From Microcebus murinus (lineage: Eukaryota; Chordata; Mammalia; Primates; Cheirogaleidae): a stretch of DNA of 64,000 nucleotides. A program made the position numbers and the translations under genes. Shown here piece by piece: positions 41,125 to 54,824 of this stretch (within the stretch, counting starts at the first letter, position 1; every line of letters starts with the position of its first letter). Where the stretch lies: positions 4,005,001-4,069,000 of the forward strand of contig NC_134119.1 in the NCBI RefSeq assembly GCF_040939455.1. Reading direction: 5' to 3'. Under the pieces are notes generated by a model that was not told where the DNA came from, ran no database searches, and saw only the letters and a program-made list of their open reading frames with translations.

Positions 41125-44100
41125 TTAGTTCACCATGATGAAGTTAGATTTGCAGTGAGCTTTAACAGAAGGAAAACAGTCACCGGGTTAGAAACAGGAG
41201 GTAAAAAGTGACATTTACTACTGCAACAAAGGGATATTTACATCGGCCTTACCTATAAATTCTGTCACAGGGTCATGTTCACCTTCTGTTTTAATGGTGC
41301 CTGCGATGCTGTCATTTTCCAGGATGGGGAGGAAAAGCTGCACAAAGTCAGAGGTGTACGGAGGGGCGATGACGTCCAGCACCTGTGCGGGGAAGGCAGC
41401 GGGTTACTCCTCCCACACAGCCCGACGTGCAGGAGAAAGGGCAATCAGTTCGGAGAAAATACCACCCCCTGCCCCCCAGCTTCCTTGGAGACACCACCTG
41501 CCTCCAACATAAGACACTCAGGGTGGGACTGCAGGTAAAACACATAATACAGTCCTGCAGATAGTTGGTAAATTGGTATCTGTCATTGTCATCACCAAGA
41601 TTATCAGAAAGCACAGTTCTCAGAGTTAGGTACAAAATGAACTAAATTAAGCCAAAAAGGGCAGGGTGCTAGCGTAAACATGTGAAACTTGAAACCAACG
41701 GTGCATTGCTGACCTCAGTGACAAAATAGCGAATGAGTGAAATGTCAGTGTCCAGCTTCTCCAGACACTTTCGGATGTAACTGACAACAGGAAGTACATA
41801 ACCTCGACTCAGAAGGTGAACCATCCTGTCCAGCAGGGTCTTCTTCAACTCAAGCTGCGGAAGACAGAGGAACTGGTTAGAATGGGGTCCTCCCCGGCCC
41901 TGACGAACCCCACGGGGCGCCCGCTCACCTGCTCCATCACGTCCAGCTGGGAGTGCTCAGTCTCAAAAAGTTTAACAAGCAGCTGCAGGACCTGGGGGTG
42001 CAGGAGCTGGTGGCAGGTGCTGATCTACAACATGCCAAAGGGAGCCTCACTGAGCAGTGTGGTCACTCGGGGTACAGGGCACCACAGTCACTGTCACAGC
42101 CGCCAAAGACAGCGTACAGCAGCTGGTGAGGATGGTCCTGGACACTTGACCAGGGCCAGCCAGCTTCTATGCCACACCCCGTCCTTCCAGTAACACTTGG
42201 TAAAAACTGAGAAATCTATGCAGTCAATGAAACATGATCCTTAAAAGGAAAATCCTCATTTAGGATAGAAATAACTATTTTTGAAAACAGTATCCTCCAA
42301 ACTCCCTGAACAGATGCAAGAGAAGTGCGTGCCAAAATAAACAGCAGGAGACAGACCCTTCCGCCCTCTCACCTCATCCAGCAGTGCCAGGTGTACCGGC
42401 GTGTGGTCTGTCTGGAGCTGAAAGTACCTTGGTTCTGATACGGTCCAATCCACCCATTTCAGCACGCCCATTGCTACCACGGGAAACCTACAGGTAAACA
42501 AGGCAGAATGCTTCCCTTAAGAAAATGCCAAAACATACTAGAAAAGTATTAAAGGGTTGGGAAGCTAAAAACAAACTCAAACTCCCCCATCAATCCACCC
42601 TGCACAGTGCTCTGCCGGGGGGGCTGGTTCATGAACACAGTCTGATGAGACTTGCAGGGAGAGGAGTGGAATTCAATGCTCAGTTCACTTTAAACCACTT
42701 TCTTGGAAAAAGATCATTAATGTGAAACACTAAGTGAGTTTGGTGGACTGGGTTGAAGTTTACCTTTACTTAGCAAACCCTCTCTTCATGCCTAGTACAA
42801 ACTAATAGGGGAGCGACTTAAATGCCTAAGAGGACACACTTCCTAGGACATGTCTATGTAATTGGCATAATCACAAATCATTGCTATCTAAGCAATACTT
42901 TGTTGGGATAACTTTTATTATAAATAGACCCTTTTCTTAAAAATAATTTGTGTCATTCTGGCTGGTCTTCCTTTACTTAGTCTTATTTGTGAGGATTTAC
43001 TGAACAGACTTCTGGCAAGTAAACACCTGAAAATTACTCATGCTGCTAAAACTGTTTAAAATTCTCTACATACATTTAAAAAAGAAAAAATAAATAAGGA
43101 TCTCAGCTTTTGTTATTTGAGCTTCTACTATGAAAACTCAAACCACCTCCTCCCCAAAGGACTGAGTTTAGAAACGTTTCATTCTGCTTACCTAATACAC
43201 TGGTAAAGTGTGCTCAGTTCTGCCACCAGTTCAGAGGCCCCTTTGTTCTCATTGCAACACAAATTGTGAACAGTTTCAACAGCTTTTGATGTTGACTTCA
43301 GTTCATCTTTATTGATGCTCACTCGCTTGTTCTGAAAAGACACAAGTTGCTGAATCCTGGCGGAGCACATACCCTGCTGCCGGGGTATTCTGGTATCTGC
43401 CGCTTCTCTCTGCAAATCACTTTCCCCTTTTCTGAAGTTGGGAGTTAATTTAATTGTCAAACTTTACAGTCACACAGCGTATAGAAACTGAAAACTAATG
43501 AGACTGGTGTTTGTGGCTCATGGAAATTAGTTTCATTTTTTTAGTCACACTTCAAATTACAGTTTGCAGAATATTATAGACGCAAAGCACATTTTCTTGA
43601 GATGTTTAGCACTTTCTCTACTTTATGCACAAACAGTAGAACAGACATTTCTGACACTAGACAGGCTCAAGATTTCTTATAGCTAAAACTCCCAAATAAT
43701 ACCAAAGCAGACAAGGATACCTGTCTCCTAAAAGTCCACAAATTCTCAGAACTGATAGTACCTTACCTTCTTCCAGGTCTCAACCACACTTGCCGCATAA
43801 GCCAAGATGTGGATATATTTGTGCTTGTGGTCCTGGTTGATCCTGGCCCCTGGCTTAAAGAGTGACTGCATGAACAGGTCTAGGAAGGCCGGCACCCGGA
43901 TCTGCAGAGACACACGGCCAGGAGCAGGATGGCAGGAGCTGCGCATGCTTACTCATGCCCACCCCTGCAGGGCTCCCTAACACGTTCCAAGGCCCAGTGT
44001 AGTGAGGAAGGACCAGGAAAAGGAATGGAAACATTTCAATAGGAATTTGCATTCACTGACTTAAGAGAACTGCGTAAACACAGACTTTCCAAAGCAACCC

Positions 44101-47100
44101 GGCCAGTCAGCACTGAAGGCATCCCATCTTATTAAGATGAGAAAAACTTACCAGTTCCACAGGAGGAGGGTCCATGCTTGTGAACATCTTGAACAAGACG
44201 GTGATGTCGGCAGGGTTCAGGGCTCCTTTGGACAACATGGCCCCAAGGGCCTGGCAGGCCCGGGGGTAGGAAGCAGCTGTGCCCAAGGCTAGTGTGATCT
44301 GACTGGCATCGTGGCCTCTTGATGGGAAAAACCACAAATCCCGTCATTAACAAGGCAGCTTTTTCTTCTTCCTTTTTCTTAGTTACATTTACTGTTTTGG
44401 ATTGTTGAGATCTCTCTGTTTTTCCATATTTCACTGGTATACTGACTGACCCATGAAAACATCTAGAGCAAACTGGGAAAGAATGATTCAAATACAGCTT
44501 GCTGAATCTATAGAAGGAATCACATACTTTTTAATACTTCATCAAGACTCTATTAGTATGGAAGCAAAGAAATGTCTCAGAATGTTAAAAAAACAAACAA
44601 AAAAGAAAAGTAGAATAAAATAATTTTAAAAAAAGACTCTATTAGTAGAAAATAAAGCTATTAGCAGCTCATTTTTTTCTGTAAGATATGGACTACAATG
44701 TAATAATTAGATCACTGAACAGCTATTTCAGGATGACTATCATTTGCCACTGAGGAACCCAATCTGAGAAAGTACAGGTCCATAATCCAGTGGGCTGGAG
44801 AGTAATCAAGTACTTCACAAAACAGGCATCAAAGCAATGCTGTAGAAAGCAAGCTCTCCACGTGTTCTTAAAACCATTCTTACTTTATTGGATGAAAGGA
44901 AGTTTACGTATGAGTCAAAACAGAAGGAGCTAGAAGCTTTGGCTGTGGAACAAGGGCCATAGGAAGGGTTTTGATGGGAGCACTAAGGAGGACAGGGTGA
45001 GCAAAAACATGGCCTCTCACTTCTCCTGGGCAAAGCGCTGCACTTCCTGAGCGATCCTGCGCACAGCAGAGCCCCCTTGCTCCTCCTGGGCCAGCACGGA
45101 CATCATGGCCTGGGCAAACAGGTACGTGTGCTCCCCATGACACACCATCTTCTGCAAGATCGCAGGGAAAGAGGACTGGTGTTCACTACTGCAGCACTGA
45201 CAAGCAGACAAGAGCCAAACTTCAATAGTTCTCAGGCATGGGAGTTATCCTGGAAGGTACCCTCTGCAATGCAGAGTCTCTAAAGGGAAGGAGCACTTCA
45301 TGCTTGAAAATGCAAGACCTACACAGCCTCTGTCTAATCTGAGATTCAAAAAGTAAAGCACTTACAGCAAACTCAGGGAGATTTTTTTCCAGGTTTTCTT
45401 CTCCTCCATCTAAAATCGTGGCTAGAGAAGTACGAAGTACTCTAGAGAATACTTCTAGCTGCTGGCACGCCGTGGACACGCTGGTTATCTCCCCTTGGTA
45501 CCCTGCATCAGAAATCAGCTACCACACAAAGACAAGTCAACAGTCAGCGTGTCGTGACCACACCTTCCACAGAAAGCTGGCTTCTCAGTGTTCATGGAGA
45601 GTGGACACGCAAGCACTGCCCTCAGGTCTAAACCTTCACTCATGCCCACTTTGCTCCCACCTGGGTTTGTGACCCAGCCTCCCCACTTCTCACTGGGCTG
45701 TTCACAGGTAAGAGGCATGTGTGAAGGCTCCACTCAGAACACAACAAATTCTATGAATGTCCCTACTAAATCCTAAAGCACAGTCAACGTTGATCCAAAA
45801 ACAAAGATACAAATTTTATGCTTTTCTTTCTCAATGTAAGCCTTACTAAAGTGAAATGATGAAGACCTTTACCAAAAAAGCAAATGTGAATTTTCAAAGG
45901 AAACAGATCACCAAACAACCAAAAATAACCCTCGTTCATACACTTTTATCTCTTCTCTAATTCTAGAACTCTTCCTACCTTAACAGTAAAGTTAAGCATC
46001 AAACAGTCCGGATGGGCCTCAGCCAGTTTGTAAAAAAGATCTCTCCATGTGGTGTGTGCAATCATCTGTTCAAGCCAAGCTGGGGTCTGCCAACAAACAA
46101 ACAGTAAGATAAGAGGCCTAGCTCTAGCTTAAGTGAAGATTAAGTTGTGTAAACAATCACAGAATATCCCTGCTGGAAGAGCCCCCATGAGTCTAGCTTC
46201 AGAGGAAGCAGACCCACAGCTGGCCATGGCCACACAACTGGCTGAATGGCCCAGGAGAGCCCCTGATGCCCACTCACAGCTTTCAGAAGATCCAACTCGG
46301 CCCAAGAGGGTACTAAAAGGCACTTCCTAGGAGACACTCGAGAGTCCAGTGGAAGCGTATGTACAGCGGGGCTGCCTTGGACTCACAATGAGCTCGTGCT
46401 ACATCAGCTGTATGCCCTTGGGCCTTGGCAAAGGAGAAAAAGCCCATTTAAATGGTACAGGTGATTTGGCCCATTACCACCTGTAGTGGCTTTGAAAATG
46501 TGTCACTTAGCTCTCCTGCGGGACTGACGGCATCGGGTGCTGCACTCTGAACCTGCCATCCCACTTGTGCCAAGGCCAGGCTCCCCAGGGCTGCTTCCAG
46601 CCACTGACTCTGGGCAGCAGGGCCTCTAAAACAGGCCTGTCCAGGAGACATGGGCTCCCGGAATGGGCACCTATGGCTTGAAGACTCCCCACTGATGTGG
46701 CTGAGATTTTCTGGAAACTGCACCATGGCCTGAGACTCTTTCTATCAACCTTCCTTCCTTCCCTCTTGCTCTCAAGGTTCAGACCTATATTCTGGCTCCC
46801 CCAGCCCTTGCCCATCTTCCCTCACAGCTGTTTCCTCCATAACCTCTTACACATCTAGCCCTGTCTTCACACGCGCTTCTTGGAGGACTCAAATGAATAC
46901 AGCAAACCGCTCCAAGAGCTATGCCTCAGAGTCAGCTTGAAATGGGAGATGGTGAGAGCCTGCTATCCCTTCTCTCCATGCTAGCATCTGGGTGCCTCTT
47001 GTGTGAAGGCATCTCACTTCAGCGAGGACAGAATCCAAATGGCAGCTCTGACTGTAGGCAACTTCGGCATCAGGCCCTGGTTTAGTACCCAACTCTTACA

Positions 47101-50100
47101 TTACTTATGTGATATGCCACACTTCACTGTACACATGGAATCAGAGAAAAATCCCAAGAACTGACACTACAAAAAGGAAAATAATTTCTCACCTCTCCCT
47201 CTTCAGTAAAAATAGAATCTGCCTTGCGAGGGTCAAAATGTTTGATCAATAAACTCTTCAAGTGATTTTCCACAGTTTCCTGAACCTGCACTGGCTCAAC
47301 ACCTGAAAGAAAAATGAAAGCAACTAGACAAACAATGGCAATCTCGCAATTCACTGCATTATCAATGCTTTACAGAAAAGTCAAAAGTCTCTATGTGAAT
47401 CAAATGTCACAGAATTGTTTTTGACCACTTATAAAAAATTTTGAAACTCTTAAAAACAGTTAATTATATTTAATGGTAAGACCCAAAAAGGAGCACAGAG
47501 CAGAACACACAGGATGGTCTGCCTGTCCACATGGAAAGCGGAGCAACACCCTGAAGACCTCACTGAGGATAAGACAAGCGGCCAGGACAGACAGGTGCAG
47601 GTGGAGAAACACAGCCCCGCCCAGGAGGAGCGAGCAGATGCCAGCCAGGAGAGGCACACTTGCACCTGATCACCCTGACAGCACCGAATGGGCTCGTTCT
47701 AGACAGCACTTACTTCAGTGATGTCATCTGCACCCAGTTCAGCAGATCTGCAGCAAGGTTCTACTTTGATCATATTAGCTAAAAGCCATAATCATCACCA
47801 ATCCTAAATTATCCGTCATTTACTACTTGCTACAACAGACATCTTGAAAATAACACACTGAACATACACTGTATAATCCTATAATTCTACAGCATGGTAG
47901 AGAAAACAGCTCAATGAGAATCATGTTTGCAGGCTAACTGAAAACCTCAATTACTGAATCAAAGATAAGAGTTAAGCAGATAAAACTGGGTAAGAAGTTC
48001 AGTTCTTACTAATAAAAGTCTTAAAAACCAGGACAATAAAGAAGGCATTTCCAATTCATCAACACTACAATGGTCCAAAGGCCTATTTAAAGGAGGGGGT
48101 GGTGACTAGCCAGGACAGGGGCTACCAACAGAGCACCTGTCTGAATGAGCCACTCGGCCAGCAGGTTCACAGTCTGGGCCACAGCAGTGTAGTTCTCGGA
48201 TAAGAGCTGGATAACATTCTCTGGAGACCCTCCTGCCTGAAAATACCTAGGAAAAGTAACAAAGCAGCAATTACACCAGAGGGAACGTAGGTGAGCCTGG
48301 GATGGACAACAAGGAGGAAGATAATTAGGCTTTAAGATGTGTAAAGTGGCAGAGGTAGGACCCTCGAACCCTTTTGTTCCTGTATCATGTTATTCTTACT
48401 TCAATGTCACCTTCTGGGTCCACCACAAAACTTTCTCCGAATTAGTCCCTACTCGCCTGCCAGTACAAATGCCTTCCTCACATACCTCTTCAGAGTGTTA
48501 AAGATGGAGGGTTCCATGATGTAATCCCGGGTAGAAAATTTATGCAGGCATTCTTGCTGGACCTCGGCGTCATCCTCGCCTTCTCCTGAATCATCCTCTT
48601 GCTGCTGGTAAATGCCAAGAGCCATGACTTTTTCATTAATATAAATATCCTGTCATCTCACCCTAAATCTGTATGATGCTGTCCATTTCAAAAATATTCT
48701 ACACACATTATTTCATTTGACTTTCATGACACTCTTATGACATGGATGGGCAAGTAGTGAGCAGCTGAGGAAATAGGACCCAGAGTGGCACTGAGTGGGC
48801 TTGTATGGCAACACCACCCTGGCAGCCGTGGACTGTGGTCACACGAGTTACCTAACCTCTCTGGGTGTCCATTTCCTCCTCCGCTAAACAAAGATAATAA
48901 TAGTGCCTATGCCCTGTGGCTGTTGTGAGGATCCTACGAGCCAATTTTGGGAAGAGCCTAGCATAATGCCTGGCATTTAGTAAAAGTTCAGTAGCTGTTA
49001 ACTATTATTATTGTTCTATTATTTCATATGTGCCATTTAGTGCTTTCCAACAAAGACTAACAAAGTGATTCACGAAGGCATGAGCCATCAATTTACCATT
49101 ACAAAGTAAAGATCACTAATTTGCCTCAAATCCGCACTCCTGCCTGGATCCTAGTCTCAGTTCTGTGTGGGAGCAACCTCAGGTGAGTCTCTGGACCTAA
49201 TGGTGAAGAAGGCTTCCTCACCTGCTGACATCTACACGATGGACTGGACTATCCCAAGGTCTGTCCAGCTGCAACACTGTCATCCTAACTCATGAGCAGA
49301 GACTTTCTGAACACTTATTCTGTACTGAGCACTGTGCTCATCACCTAGGGAACCTGAGAAAATATAAGACATGGCTTTTTCCACCAAAGAATTTCACAAG
49401 CTAGTAGGAAAGACCAACCTTTATGCAACTGACCCTAACATAACAGAGTAAAAGTTAGATCAGCAAAGAGTTAAATCAGTTGGGATTTGGCCCAAGGCTA
49501 AATCCAGGCCTCTCCTGTTTTTATAAATAAAGTTTTATTGGAACACAGCCATGTCCATTCTTTTAAGTACTGTCTATGACTAAATTTCCACCTATAAGGG
49601 CAGAGTTGCGTAGTGTGACAGAGATATGCACAGCCTAAAAACTTACTATCTGGCCCTCAGAAAAGTCTGCCCTCCTGATCTGGACTAACATTCTGAAAGC
49701 AGTGCTTTGGGAACAGATTGAGCCCTATGACTTCATAGTGAAGATGAGGGAGTCTTCTCTCAGACCATATTTGTGTGGAAAACCTTGAGCACAGGTGTGA
49801 AGGAAGGCTGGACTTCACCCTGAGACTCATTTTTATATGTATTCTACCCTGGGCTCTCACCTCTTCTACCAACACATCTTGGGTCATTTGGGTCATGCCA
49901 TCTACCTGATCATAAATCTAGTATTTAGCCTGGATCGATTTCCCCCTGCCAGCCACCCTTACATGCCACACTTAATTATTCAACAGTCTATTCTCATTTC
50001 CACTCAGACATCTCACAAGTACTCCAAGCTCTGTAGGTCCAAAACTGACCTCATCTCCCTGAAAACAGATTTTCTTCCTACAACCCACATTTTAGGAAAG

Positions 50101-52565
50101 AATTCAATCATCCACCTGTTACCGAGAAACCTGGGAGTCATCCTCACTTTCTGTTCCCTCACCCTACCCCCACGTCCTATCACGAAGACACATCACTTCT
50201 AACTCCCACCTAGCTGTCCAACGTGGCCCTTCTTTCCATATTTATCTCTACCCCTCCTTATTTTTTGCATGTTTGCAGTAGCAGTATTCCCTAATGTCTT
50301 GATCTCATTCCTTCCTTTCAGTCTTCTTTCACAGATGCTACAGTGATCTTCCTAAGCCACAAATCTGGCATCCTTCTGCTTAAAGTTTCCCGTCTCACTC
50401 AGGAAAAAGCATCTAAGCTTTAGCTTGTGCTGACTTTGCTCTTCCTACATGCTCACCTGTCCGGTCTCACCTCCCACCACTCCCCATTTACAACCTGCAG
50501 CCAGACTAATCGATTTGCATTTCAGGAGCTCTCAGTTTCTATGCAGACTTAAAGTCACAGAAGCTTCCTTTCACATCTTCACACCTCCCCTAATCCATGT
50601 AACATGGCATCAAGAGAACAAAATCAGGGTCACCAACTACCTTTCAAAATCCAGCTCATTGGAGCTAGGTCTTTGGGAAAATTGAAAAAAAAAAATTAGG
50701 AAATTAAAGTAAAAAAAAATTTATATATTAAAAAAAAAAAAATCCAGCTCATGCCACCCTTCCATCACCTTTCCTAATTTTCCATTCCTCTTCCAAGGAG
50801 AGTCACAGAATGAACATGATACAAACATCTGGTCTACCCCTTTCACCAATAACAGCCCACTTGGGTCAATGGACAATATTAGGATCATTATTAAAATTCT
50901 CCAAACATGAGACTCCCTAACCCATCAGTGGAGTCTAGGCCTGACTGCATGAGCTGAGGAGAGTAACTTGAGTACTCAGTCTTTAAAATGAAGGCACTGG
51001 ACTAGATGACCCCCTTAGAGATGCCCGAGTTCTAACATTTTATGACTCAAGGGCTCAATGTGAGAAGCACTATGACATTTTGTGCAAGATGGCCCAAACA
51101 CCAGCCCACAACTAAGCTAATTCAGACCCTCTCATCTGGACCACTTCAGATGGTCAACAGTTTGGTGAAGTGGCAATGGACACAAAAGATGTGGGTTTGG
51201 ATCCTTATTACTTCCTTTGTTAGTTTCATAACCTTGGGCAGGTCGCTAAGTCTTCTGTCTCACTTTCTTCATTTACAAAAATTGAGCAAAGTAACACCCA
51301 ACACAAAATCTTGAGTATGTGAAGTGATAATATATGAAGCACCTGGCCTACCCTCTCAATTAGCTAAATCTGACTCTTTATCCACTCCACTGTAAGCCTT
51401 CAACAGTGTGGAATGATCCAACATGCAAATCCAACATGCACATGTCACTCCTGGCCCCAAACTCTTCAACAGGCCATCCTATTTAGCAGCTTTCCAAGGC
51501 CCTTCAAGAACCTGCTCCCTACTGACTTCCTGACACTGCTTCCACCAGACAACTAACCACACAGGGCCATGAAACTTTCAGTTCCTGAAACACACCACCT
51601 GTCTTTGCATCTTTATACTTGGGCTCCAATGCCTTTGCTGCATCACCGCCCCTGTTCAATGAACTAAACCCCTCTTTATTCCTTCAAAATATCAGTTCAG
51701 GATTTACCAAACAACTCTAACTTTGATAAAGTTAAAAGGGTAAGTTCCTAGGCTTCCCTCCAGACCTCAGGGGAGGGACCTGAGAAGCTGTATTTCAATC
51801 ATGCTCCTCAGGTGGGTTTTAAGATTAGAATAAGGTTGGGATACAGGGGCCAAACTAGGGCTCCTTGCTGAGGCTTTCCAACCCCTGTCTTCAGGGGAGA
51901 ACAAAATGATCCCTCCTGGGCTCTCGCTCCAAACCCTAGAAGGTCAAGCCAGAAAATCCTGTCATTTGGCCTAAAGGCAGATTAAATCAGCCCAAAGTGC
52001 TGAAAAGAGTGTGGTTTAGAATAGAGTAAAACACATGTAGGAGTGTGCCCAAAGTTCTACTTTCTCACCATGATGCTGCCTGGGGTTTTGAATTGTACTT
52101 TTTGTTTAACACTGTGTGGCTCCTGGCCCCATCCTCCACCTTAAGAGTTTGTGTCCCACCCGCCTTGGGACACAAACTTGGTAGGAAGTACCCGTGCAGA
52201 GCACTGAGGCTGTCCCAGGGTGGGTGGCCAACAGGGGCCTCAGGGCTACGGGAACTTCCTCCTCTTCGCCCCCGCCCCAGTTATCCTACAGGTGAGACGG
52301 CGGAGGCCCAGGGGGCCGCGCTGCCGGGCCCAGGGGGGGTCGCGGGGTCCAGCCGGTGGCCAGGCGGGGCGGGCTGTGCTTGAACCATACGGTGGCCGCG
52401 CGGGGCCGGGCGCGCGCTCACACCCCGGCGGCGGAAACGAACGACCCTCGTCGGGGGGCGCCCGGTGCCCTCCCTCACCTGGCCGCCGTCCGCCTCGTCG
52501 CCCCACTCGGCAGCGCTCCCGAAGTAGTCCTCCTCCATGATGGCGGCCGGCGCGGGAACCGCCAT
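41125..52565 (-). CDS. NELFCD: Negative elongation factor complex subunit C/D (TH1-like)
   Basis: Fifteen coding exons on the minus strand are 52565-52479, 48601-48486, 48246-48137, 47302-47193, 46086-45979, 45518-45366, 45151-45021, 44317-44152, 43901-43767, 43331-43192, 42487-42373, 42024-41929, 41854-41714, 41382-41253 and 41159-41125. They total 1773 bases, or 590 residues, exactly the human NELF-C length. All introns are GT-AG and every phase closes. The protein begins [29 protein letters not shown] and ends [10 protein letters not shown]; the TH1 family domain covers nearly all of it after an acidic N-terminal stretch. NELF (A, B, C/D, E) binds RNA polymerase II in the nucleus and holds it paused near promoters with DSIF. 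Met10, at 52538, is conserved and would start the shorter NELF-D form. Intron 1 is 3.9 kb and filled with old repeats. The gene converges on CTSZ. Confidence 0.97.
48795..49020 (+). repeat. MIR in NELFCD intron 1
   Basis: The phrases 'gagttacctaacctctctgg', 'tttcctcctccgctaaacaa' and 'taatgcctggcatttagtaa' give a near-complete MIR in plus orientation. A reverse MIR-like scrap precedes it at about 48690-48790. Confidence 0.8.
49500..49680. repeat. hAT-type (Charlie-like) DNA transposon fossil, NELFCD intron 1
   Basis: The phrases 'ataaataaagttttattgga', 'acacagccatgtccattc' and 'cttactatctggccctcaga' belong to a very common non-coding DNA transposon family. A related piece is at 61800-62010. 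The exact family name is from memory and uncertain. Confidence 0.55.
49800..50640. repeat. Ancient L2-like repeat tract in NELFCD intron 1
   Basis: The CT-rich sequence with 'ggtccaaaactgacctcatc', 'gaaacctgggagtcatcctc' and 'ctcactcaggaaaaagcatc' matches old mammalian repeat consensus. It explains the 121-codon open frame at 49837-50202, which I reject as a gene. Confidence 0.55.
51125..51335 (+). repeat. MIR in NELFCD intron 1
   Basis: The phrases 'gatgtgggtttggatcctta', 'accttgggcaggtcgctaag' and 'tcactttcttcatttacaaa' show a MIR core and tail. Confidence 0.75.
51735..51850. repeat. MER5-like hAT fossil in NELFCD intron 1
   Basis: The phrases 'cagacctcaggggagggacc', 'tgagaagctgtatttcaatc' and 'atgctcctcaggtgggtttt' resemble the middle of MER5-type elements. 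Confidence 0.5.
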
Positions 52566-52830
52566 TCTCTCCCGCGAGCGAGCAAGGCGCATGCGCGCGG
52601 TGTGGCAGGGAGGACGGGCGCACGCGCGGCCCGTGGCCCCGCCCCCTGTAGCCTCGCGCTTCGGCCTGCCGGGGGGCGGGGTCTGGGGAGGGGCGGGGCC
52701 TGGAGAAGGGGCGGGCCTGAGGGCGGGCCTTGGACAAAGGGGACCGCGCGGAGGGAACGCCCCCGGGGGATCCAGGAGCTCCGCCCGGGTGGGTCTCGGG
52801 GACTCTAGCTCTGGATGGAAGTTTTGAACT
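52220..52830 (-). promoter_or_regulatory. NELFCD: NELFCD CpG-island promoter with NRF-1 and YY1-type sites
   Basis: The CpG-dense stretch covers exon 1 and its upstream side. A perfect NRF-1 palindrome, GCGCATGCGC, lies at 52587-52596, 22 bases upstream of the ATG. An 'atgatggcggcc' YY1-like motif lies within the first codons near 52536. Several GC boxes follow (ggggcgggg near 52676 and 52694). There is no TATA box. The whole arrangement is typical of housekeeping promoters. Binding is inferred from motifs. Confidence 0.75.
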
Positions 52831-53274
52831 GGCACACAACTCCGTCCCTACTTCTCTGGTCCTGCGGGTGCCAGTTTCCCCATCTGACAACTGAGAACAG
52901 CCCCATCACAGTGTCTGGGACCCACCACAATGTTTAAATTTCTTTTATTATCGGTAAAAAGTACTACACGCAGTGGAAAGTAGAATTTTTAATTTTTTAA
53001 ATGCAGGAAGGGCCCACGAAAGCAAAAGTGCCTAGAGCCACGGAAATCATGATGCGACACTGAAAAAGGGGACCTACCTGAAGTGGTTGCTAAGGGTAAC
53101 GGACGATGCTTTCTGGGGTGGAGTAGGGGGATAGAAAATGACAGCCTGGTGACAATCACAAAACGTTTTGAGCAGGGCGGTTAACACAGTCAGCTCTGGG
53201 TTCTTCGAAAGGTAGTGCCCATGTCAGTAAGAGAAGAGCATTAGAGAACAAAGCTCTAGAAATTGATAACAGCA

Positions 53275-53730
53275 ACCATTTATGGAGGGCACTTTCATGC
53301 ACCCCTTTCATTCGTTCAACAGATGTTTATGGAGTGTCCCCTAAGTGCCTGGCACTGTGCCACTCCCCAGAGCTCAGTGGTTAAGGAATTGGACATGGTC
53401 CTTGCCCCAATGGAGCCTGCATTCTACTGAGGGACTGAAGAGGAAGCAAATGAAATGACAGTGACCAGGGCTAGTATTCTGTGATCATAGCTGAGACCTT
53501 AGGGTCATCAGAGGAGGCCTGAGAAACTTACGTTTGAGCTGAGAGTCATGTGATGAAAAGGTCGAGCAAGCTAAGACCCAGGAGGGAACCATTTTCAGAG
53601 AACGGGAACTACCAAGGCAAAGGCTTGACATGTGTCCTTGGGTCAGAAAGGCCACTGAGACTGACACCTGGCAGGCCAAAGAGAAAGAGGTGAGGTGGGC
53701 AAGGTAGGCTGGGTCAGATCTTGGTAGGGG
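53275..53730 (+). repeat. Ancient L2-like interspersed repeat
   Basis: The phrases 'attcgttcaacagatgttta', 'tgcctggcactgtgccactc', 'ggtccttgccccaatggagc' and 'gcaaaggcttgacatgtgtc' occur in the same order as in 6330-6790. The family assignment is tentative; a MIR-like tail follows near 53785-53850. Confidence 0.6.
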
Positions 53731-54824
53731 GTTAGGTCTTTATTAACAGAGGGTTATTTTCAAGGATTTAATGCAATAATGTATGCAAAGCACTGACTGA
53801 GCACAGAGCTTGCACACGCTAGGTGCTCAGTAAGTATTAGTAATTGTGAGGAAGATGAAACATTTGGATTTTTTTGGTTTGCTTGCTTTGAGGGAGTGGC
53901 GGGACATATCTGGGTTTTCAAAGCCATTTCCCATAGCTGAGGAGGCCTTACAGAAGGGAGGTGAGGATGCAAGGTAAGAGGTTTAGGTGAGAGTTAACAG
54001 GGTTGAGTATGGGTCAGGCAGCTGCTATAAGATTGGGTAGAGTCCAGAGGACCCAGCAGCCTTGTGGGGAGGGGGCAAGGGGACAAGGAGCAGGGGCAGG
54101 GAGAATGCTGCTGAGACTTCCAGTCCATGTGCCAAGGGATGGCCCACTGCGAGACAGAACCCAGGAAGGGGGCAGGTTTCTGCAAGGAAGGATAAGGAGT
54201 TCAGACTGGGACGTGCTGAATTAGAGGTGCCAACAGAATACCCATGTGGCGATGTCTTGCAGGTGGTTGGAGGTGGAAGTCTGCAGCTCCAGTTCAATGG
54301 ATCTAGCTCCAGCTTCTAGTCCCAAGATTAAAGTGTATTAAGTTAATGAACGCCCCTGCTGTTGGCTTGTTTCAGGATTCATTTTCATTTGCTTTCTCCA
54401 AATGTTGCAAAGAATAGATGGCTGTTAAACTCCTACTACCTCTCCTCTTGGATTTTTTTTTAATGGTGCCTGAATTGAAAGCAGACAAATTAATATATGT
54501 ATAACTAATTGCGCCTATAGAATCAAGGATTATTTAACTCACCTCTCACTCAACCAAAAGGTTGGTTAATCCATTTATTATTAAATGGATTAACAAACAA
54601 CCAGTAATGAAGGTATTACCTTCAGTCTATAAGTAGAAATGATTAGAATAATTGAGTCTATGTATCTTGCCTCCTGAGATATTGTTGACCTGTTGATTTT
54701 GAAAAGCCATGTCTTGATTGTGCAAATTAGCTTGCATTACTTAAAATAAATACTCCTAAAGTCGTTTAAGGTATTTTCCTGTTTAAGAAAAATTCTGGTG
54801 GAGAATTTCCACGGAAATGAGAAA

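Noticed and set aside
49837..50202. 121-codon plus frame in NELFCD intron 1
   Set aside because: Lies in an old L2-like repeat tract, and no protein family was recognised.
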